The position numbers and the translations under genes are program-made. Shown here one piece after another: positions 17,541-22,814 of a DNA stretch of 22,814 nt. The DNA is from Elysia marginata (Eukaryota > Mollusca > Gastropoda > Plakobranchidae): assembly GCA_019649035.1 (NCBI GenBank), contig BMAT01000125.1, positions 145,011-167,824 of the forward strand, read 5' to 3'. The notes beneath the pieces were generated by a model. That model was not told where the DNA came from. It searched no databases and worked only from the letters and a program-made list of their open reading frames with translations. Numbering within the stretch: position 1 is the first letter of the stretch; every line of letters starts with the position of its first letter.

Positions 17541-19669
17541 TCTTTACTAAATGAAGAGAAGTTCATATGATATAAATCCTCCCATAAAGTTTTACATGTA
17601 CTGACCACATCCAATTTTAAAAATTTGGAGCCCTTGTATAATGCATTATAAAAAATGTAAACGCCTTAAGTTGTGTTACATCTGACTCATCTATACTGGT
17701 CCAAGTTGTTGCTACACAAATTATGTCGTCTAGTTGGATTAGAGTATGTGCAACTTCAAATGCCTGGAATCAACTTAGATCCCACAGGACTGCTCAATGG
17801 TATTGTATTAAGATTAAGTCTAAACCTATAATACCAGGATAAAATATCTTAATCATAACTCATTTTTAAAAAAATTTTATAGGAAGTTACCAATATACTT
17901 TAACTTAGTTAATGAAATTCTAAATCTCCATTAGTTTAACTGTTTTTTTGGTTTTGAAAGTTTTCTACCTTCACCTCAGAGTAAGTACAGAACACTAAAC
18001 GAAAAAAAAAATTTAATGACATGTGAGTGTGTGTGTGTGTGTGAGAGGGAGAGGGAGAGAGAAAGAGAGTATGCTCTATCTGTAAGTGTATGATTAAGCA
18101 CAAGAAGTAACCGTAAAGGCCAACAATACAGCATTACATTAACCCTAACACTTGAGATAAAAAAAAACAACAAATGTTTGATTTCCGAACATATTTTTGA
18201 ATTGCATTTGTTTTGGTCAATGTTTATTAACATGATACATGTTTTCTTGAAACAATCGATGCCGCAAGTCATAAAACCATTTTAAAGCAAGACATAGATA
18301 CACAATTGAGTTTTAACAACCTACAGTGCTAGTGCATCAGATAGTAGACCTTGTATCCAACAACCTTGCATTTAACAAAAAAAAAATACAATGTTTTTTT
18401 TCTCTTTGTTAAACTTCGAATACGCACTCAATTCAATTTCAATTTTATTCCGTCAATACAAAGTTCCATAAGTACATGTATTGAAAATAAGCAATGCTCA
18501 GTCACGCTGACAGATTCTAAAATTATGAAAGTAAAGTACACTATTATAGAATATCAGTACATGTATTGAAGAAAAGAAATCTCCCTAACAGACACCCACA
18601 CTCACACTCCTCCCTCTTGTGATCTCTCTATCTGTGTAGCAATTTCTCTCTTCTGTCCTAACCATCACTGTGCAACGAATTGGAGGGTTTCATGATAAAA
18701 CAAGTAATAAATGAACAAGCATTCCTGAAAATTTGGGATTTGAATTGTAAGACGACAATTTTTCATTTCAAATTTCAATTCCATTCAAGATGTTATTTCC
18801 TTACACAATGCCACATTGTCTATGCTATGGTCATTACTCTGAGATAAAAAAACAAAGGCAAAGATAGAAAAAAATCTAGCTTTTGCCCTTTCCTCAGCTA
18901 TTTAAGAATAGTTAATAAAACATTTTGTTAAGGATCTCTTCAATATTCCTTGAGACTGGGTATACAGAAAAGACATCAAAAGCACAGCCACATCAAACCT
19001 AATACACACTGTTCATTTTAAAAACCACTGTCATCAAAACTTTTGCCTCTCTTTAATTATTTTGGTTGGAACAGTGATGAGTTTTAACTTGTTGTTAAGT
19101 TGTCCATCTGGACTCAGCCTGAATGTGTTTCATGAATACAGAGAAACTTCCAAATTCAGTAAGGTAACTGATGATCGAAAATTCTCATAATATGAAGTTT
19201 CCTATTGTATGAGTTTTTTTCCCTTTTGACTTTATTACTAATATTAGATTTCATCTCCAACTTCAAAGTTAATGAAATTCAATTACAAGTCTTAAATCAA
19301 AGTGGCCTATTGAAGGTTAGGGTTTATCCTTCTTTTTCCCAACAGTTTCGTTTCTCCAAAACATAAAACAGGTTTATTAAGATCACTTAATGAGCATACT
19401 TGCCATCTTAGAACCAACACTGACATTTCTTCGACCCACACAATGGGTGGGTTTGTTGATGTATGCAACTGACAGTTGCTAAACAGGAGATGTTATTACT
19501 AGTTGAAACAGGAAATTGTCTGAATAAAATTAAACACACTTCTATTTTGAATTCTTTCAACTTGAAAGTTTTGAACATATTGATAGAGATTTAAATTATC
19601 TGAGTTTTTCCAGACAGATGAGTCTACATGCGATGCCGGCCAAATTAAGAAAATGAGCATTTTCAAGTA
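17541..19669. other. Intergenic, no gene seen
   Basis: AT-rich DNA with a compound microsatellite at 18022-18069 and the 15-mer AGTACATGTATTGAA repeated at 18471-18485 and 18556-18570. I found no coding frame with protein-like character. Confidence 0.5.
18022..18069. repeat. Compound (GT)n-(GA)n microsatellite
   Basis: A GT run of about nine units grades into GAGAGGGAGAGGGAGAGAGA and AAGAGAG. On the opposite strand it yields a spurious Ser-Leu and Thr-His repeat frame. Confidence 0.92.
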
Positions 19670-19922
19670 CAGTGTAATCCGCTTATAATATCGACATGCT
19701 TTCGGAGGTTAATACAATTTTAATACATGTATAAGAATGTTGATACATAGATTATAAAGACAAAGAGGAAAGAAATAAGAGATATGAGAATTAAATTTAA
19801 GGACTTTGAATTATGAGTTCCAACTTAACAAAGCATAGGAGGAAAAAGAAACGTCCTATGTAGATTACTTTGAATTACTAGAAATTCAGATTATCAGACT
19901 CAGATTTTGGAGGTTTCCACTG
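19670..19922. mobile_element. Pogo-like MITE with TA target site
   Basis: The left end is CAGTGTAATCCGCTTATAAT and the right end, reverse complemented, is CAGTGGAAACCTCCAAAATC. TA lies on both sides (19668-19669, 19923-19924). The left terminus is close to the terminus of Drosophila pogo as I remember it (CAGTATAATTCGCTTA...). Its 253 bp contain no transposase frame, so it is non-autonomous. The right half recurs at 17415-17540. Confidence 0.7.
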
Positions 19923-20499
19923 TATACTGTACTTGGTCAAATTTACTCAAAAATTTTTTTTTACATAATTTGAAGCTTTATAATTTTTTCATCATAGAAA
20001 TTCATAAGATACATGTAATTGGAACAAATGTTTAAAATATGTTAAAACATGGAAGCGCCTATTTTTACAATGTAACAAACTTTAGGACCAATTTTCTGCA
20101 CTTTTTGAAAAAAATTAGGCCACTTGGATTCTAGTTCCTTGTCTTTCAAGTGCAATAACTTAGGAACTAATTAATTTATGTTTTCCCCATTTGAGAGACT
20201 ATGATGTATATGTATTTTCATATCCCAAAATTTTCAATGCAGATTCATTTTATGGGACCCCTACACAAATTAAAAATTGATTAAACACAACCTAATCGAT
20301 CGATACACAGCATAATTATAAGCTTGGGAACTTGGAACACAATTCATACCCAAAGTGAATGTACACATGGATGTCCAATGTCTAGGCAAAAGTATTGGTG
20401 ATTTCAGGTGTCCACTAATGGAAAGTTTTGTTGTCATGAACATAACAGAATATTTATACATTCTTGGTTTAGTTTACAAGCAAGGCTCACTCAATGTAC

Positions 20500-20913
20500 T
20501 CAGCTTAACAACTTTCTTTCCTTTTTCTCTAATTTAGCAGCATTTCTTTCTCTTATCTTCTGCCGCCTTTCAAAAATGTCCTTTTGCTGCCTCATCTCTT
20601 TAGACTTCTGGTATTTAAATTTGTTGATCTGCCAGTCCATAGCTTGGAGCATGTCGACCTCATCTGGTATCACAACATACCTAATTTGACGTCCTCTAAC
20701 GTAAAACCTGCCATACTTGACTGGAGCGCCCTTGATTGGTGTGAGAGTGACATCTGTCATCTCCAGACTCATCGACGCGTCCGCGACAACAAGAAGACCT
20801 TCTATTTTAACACCATTGCGGATCTCAACTCTTACCCTTGTGCCTTCTATCGCCTTCAAGAGACACACCATTGTGTTGAAGTAGAAAAATTTTGATCTTC
20901 CTGAGTTCTCCAT
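20500..20913 (-). CDS. LSM10: LSM10-like U7 snRNP Sm-fold protein
   Basis: In known systems LSM10 replaces SmD1, together with LSM11 replacing SmD2, in the heptameric ring of the U7 snRNP, which directs 3' end cleavage of replication-dependent histone pre-mRNA in the nucleus. The 137-residue frame shows Sm1 at about 16-54 (VCLLKAIEG...VRVEIRNG..IEG....ADASMSLEMTD) and Sm2 at about 70-82 as FYVRGRQIRYVVIP followed by DEV. The GR-x-(I/V)RYV-IPD-V ending is the LSM10 pattern; SmD1 has an RGNN-type Sm2. The tail, 95-137, is strongly charged and probably helical; human LSM10 has a shorter, different tail. The ATG at 20913 has A at -3 and G at +4 and puts the Sm fold at the expected distance. The frame stays open upstream of it with no stop, so an extra coding exon is not excluded. 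It is intronless over the CDS. Confidence 0.88.
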   Translation of the reverse strand: MENSGRSKFFYFNTMVCLLKAIEGTRVRVEIRNGVKIEGLLVVADASMSLEMTDVTLTPIKGAPVKYGRFYVRGRQIRYVVIPDEVDMLQAMDWQINKFKYQKSKEMRQQKDIFERRQKIRERNAAKLEKKERKLLS

Positions 20914-20963
20914 GTTACCTTGAATTTTCAGGCGCAAAACAGTTTCGTCACAAATGAGACCTG
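20914..20963 (-). other. LSM10-like 5' UTR segment and 3' splice acceptor
   Basis: On the minus strand, ACTACTTTTTTTCAG ends at 20961, giving a strong acceptor with a T-rich tract. The following 47 nt lead to the ATG at 20913. This implies at least one upstream exon, which I could not locate between 20964 and 22814. An untranslated first exon with the whole CDS in the next would match the human LSM10 arrangement as I recall it. Confidence 0.6.
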
Positions 20964-21284
20964 AAAAAAAGTAGTAAAAAAGAGATTTTTCCGCAGACAG
21001 TTTAATTTTCATTCCTACATCAATCCCCTTGTTTTGATGAGACACACACACAAAAGAATAAGTTAACTGAAAATTGAATTTTAAAAACAAAGTTGATTGT
21101 ACATACTATGGTTTGCATCTCACTAACAATAAAAACAGTTCTCACCATATTAACACTCATACTGTCATAGTTTATGAATTATGCTGATTGGAAAATTCAA
21201 GCACTGTCTTAACACTCCCCTCATTTTGTCAATCGGTGGGCCAGTGCCTCGAGTCTGAGATTACCAATTGTTTAGCTTACTGTA

Positions 21285-21648
21285 CAATAGAACCTGCCTA
21301 GCCGACCACCTGTATTGGTTACCACTTTACTACAATTCCCTTACCTTTTTTCTATGTTTTAATGTTAAGCATGGCATCAACCTCAACAACTCACCCAAAG
21401 GCAGCTTTTTATCTCATACTTTTTAAAATCTCTTTAAAAAACCCCTCTGCAGTGCAACCACTCTTGACCCGGGAAGCACTAATTACCTGTCAATCCAGTA
21501 CTCTAACTTGCCTAATACCCACTTACTCCACCCTTGTTTTTATTTGTATAAGACAGCCTGTGACCACCAGATGGAGAGCTTGAAACTGAAATGCGGTGAC
21601 AAGGCAGGGCAAAATATAAACCATAAACTAGGTATCCCCAAATAGTCC
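21285..21648 (+). mobile_element. TIR-type non-autonomous element, intergenic copy
   Basis: The left end is TA-CAATAGAACCTGCCTAGC, then CGACCACCTG and GGTTACCAC. Such runs of short (G/A)CCACC units behind a CAGTxGAACCTG terminus are widespread in animal repeats. It aligns through GGCAGGGCAAAATATAAACC with the reverse complement of 9305-9661. There is no coding frame. It probably lies in the 5' intron or upstream region of the LSM10-like gene. Confidence 0.65.
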
Positions 21649-22814
21649 ATTGAGATGCCTCTTGTTCCATCTACACTTCCAATAAAATTACAGCATTGTA
21701 ACTCACTCAGTTTATAACACCTCAATGTTGTTGAGAAGGAAATATTGAACATGATCATGATGTTCCAACCACAACACATTCTTCAAGAAGGCCTGATCTC
21801 AGTAAGTCTAAACACAAACTGATACAAACTGTCATTTACAGAACAACTTGTAACTTCTACCTTGTACTTTTGTAGTCGAATTGCTTAAAATTTAAGAAGA
21901 TCGGGACTCAAAAGGGTAAGTTGTTTGCTAGATCTACATGAAAAACAGAAAGGAAAGAGACTACATTTTAGAGGTTTACAAGCAGACCACAATTTTTATT
22001 GACCTTCAACGGTCGCCTTGAGCAGGTTTGACAGTATGGAAAGGAAGAATTTCCACAGAGGGGACGGTGCCACCCTATCTAAGCAAAAACTTCATGCCTA
22101 TTATATTCTATCTGATATTGGTATTAAAGCACTCTTACACCCAGATAAGACACTCTTTTTGTTATGCTGAAAACAAATCTGTAAGTTTTCATCACCGCAA
22201 ATTGACAGTTTTAGAGATATTAATTGCTGAATTTGTGCTATTCACTATCTCTTGTTTAAAGGGGCGTAACTGTTACTGTAGATTTCATGCCTTCATTTCA
22301 TGCCACAATGGTTGTTAGTGTGCTATTTAACATTCCATGCAATTATTTATTTATGCGATAACATACATAATAGACAAAATAAAGGATAATAAAGAGTGAT
22401 TTCTTATGAACATAAAAAGTGGCATCCCGCTGATGGGTAATGATATCCCACCTATAAAAATAGACAATGCTCTAAAAAACATCTGGTATGAGTTTTGCCC
22501 TTGTTTTACTGCCAAACTAAGGCCCTTACATAAGATAAGTAAAATATAACCGACTGGACATTTCCATGAAGGTTTCAGACAGAGGACCTTTTACCTAGAT
22601 CTCTGACTGACAAGAGCATATTGATTGAGAAGCTTTATTTCTAGATTCTATCTCTAGACTATAGATAGGCCTACTAAGTACTGTATCTTTATTTGGCTAT
22701 TGTTGCATAGCTGTGTTGTGAACAGGAGGCCGTTAACTACGCTAAACTACTAAAGCTACTCTAATACTAATACACTACTCTAAAACCTAAAGGGTGAATA
22801 CACTAATCTCAGTA
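21649..22814. other. Non-coding stretch, nothing identified
   Basis: The plus-strand frame at 22028-22318 has no recognisable domain and no supporting splice signals. I looked for an LSM10-like first exon, for Sm or SMN-related coding sequence and for tRNA-like folds and saw none. Confidence 0.45.

Noticed and set aside
17976..18272. 98-codon minus-strand frame
   Set aside because: Its middle is the translated GT/GA microsatellite (Ser-Leu and Thr-His repeats); nothing else in it resembles a protein.
20584..20895. 103-codon plus-strand frame and its neighbours opposite the LSM10-like CDS
   Set aside because: These are antisense shadows of the Sm-fold coding region; only the minus-strand frame has recognisable motifs.
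1..22814. Searched for CRISPR arrays, bacterial-type operons and phage or viral genes
   Set aside because: There are no spaced identical direct repeats, no dense prokaryotic coding and no recognisable viral proteins; the content is animal nuclear DNA.

Overview
The window looks like invertebrate nuclear DNA, most likely from a mollusc or other lophotrochozoan. It is AT-rich, the genes have GT-AG introns of 0.3-1.7 kb, and tRNA-derived SINEs and TA-flanked miniature transposons are scattered through introns and intergenic DNA. The palindrome TACATGTA recurs at least ten times. The proteins are animal-type. The phylum is an inference; that this is an animal genome is secure.

Layout: (1) 1-1505 holds no exon that I can recognise and one old SINE. 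It is probably the intron upstream of the first visible exon. (2) 1506-11145, plus strand, carries the last 11 exons of a NOX2-type NADPH oxidase (gp91phox/CYBB clade). They encode 403 residues: the last part of the haem-binding membrane domain and the whole FAD/NADPH-binding dehydrogenase domain, ending in a natural stop. About 165 N-terminal residues (early membrane segments and the first haem histidine pair) must lie upstream of the window. The introns hold SINEs, small TIR elements, a dispersed repeat and a decayed duplicate of one exon with its splice acceptor. (3) 11146-20499 is about 9.3 kb of 3' UTR plus intergenic DNA with no credible gene. It holds a perfect 22-bp hairpin, a SINE, MITE-like elements, a second copy of the intron-5 repeat and a compound microsatellite. 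(4) 20500-20913, minus strand, is a single-exon reading frame of 137 codons for an LSM10-like protein, the SmD1-like subunit of the U7 snRNP that processes histone pre-mRNA. A 3' splice site lies just upstream of its ATG. (5) 20964-22814 holds a roughly 360-bp repeat also present in NOX intron 9 in the opposite orientation, and otherwise nothing I can identify.

The two genes are convergent (tail to tail) and far apart. Nothing in the sequence links their functions: one is a membrane superoxide-generating enzyme and the other a nuclear RNA-processing factor. I found no operon, CRISPR array, rRNA gene or intact tRNA gene.
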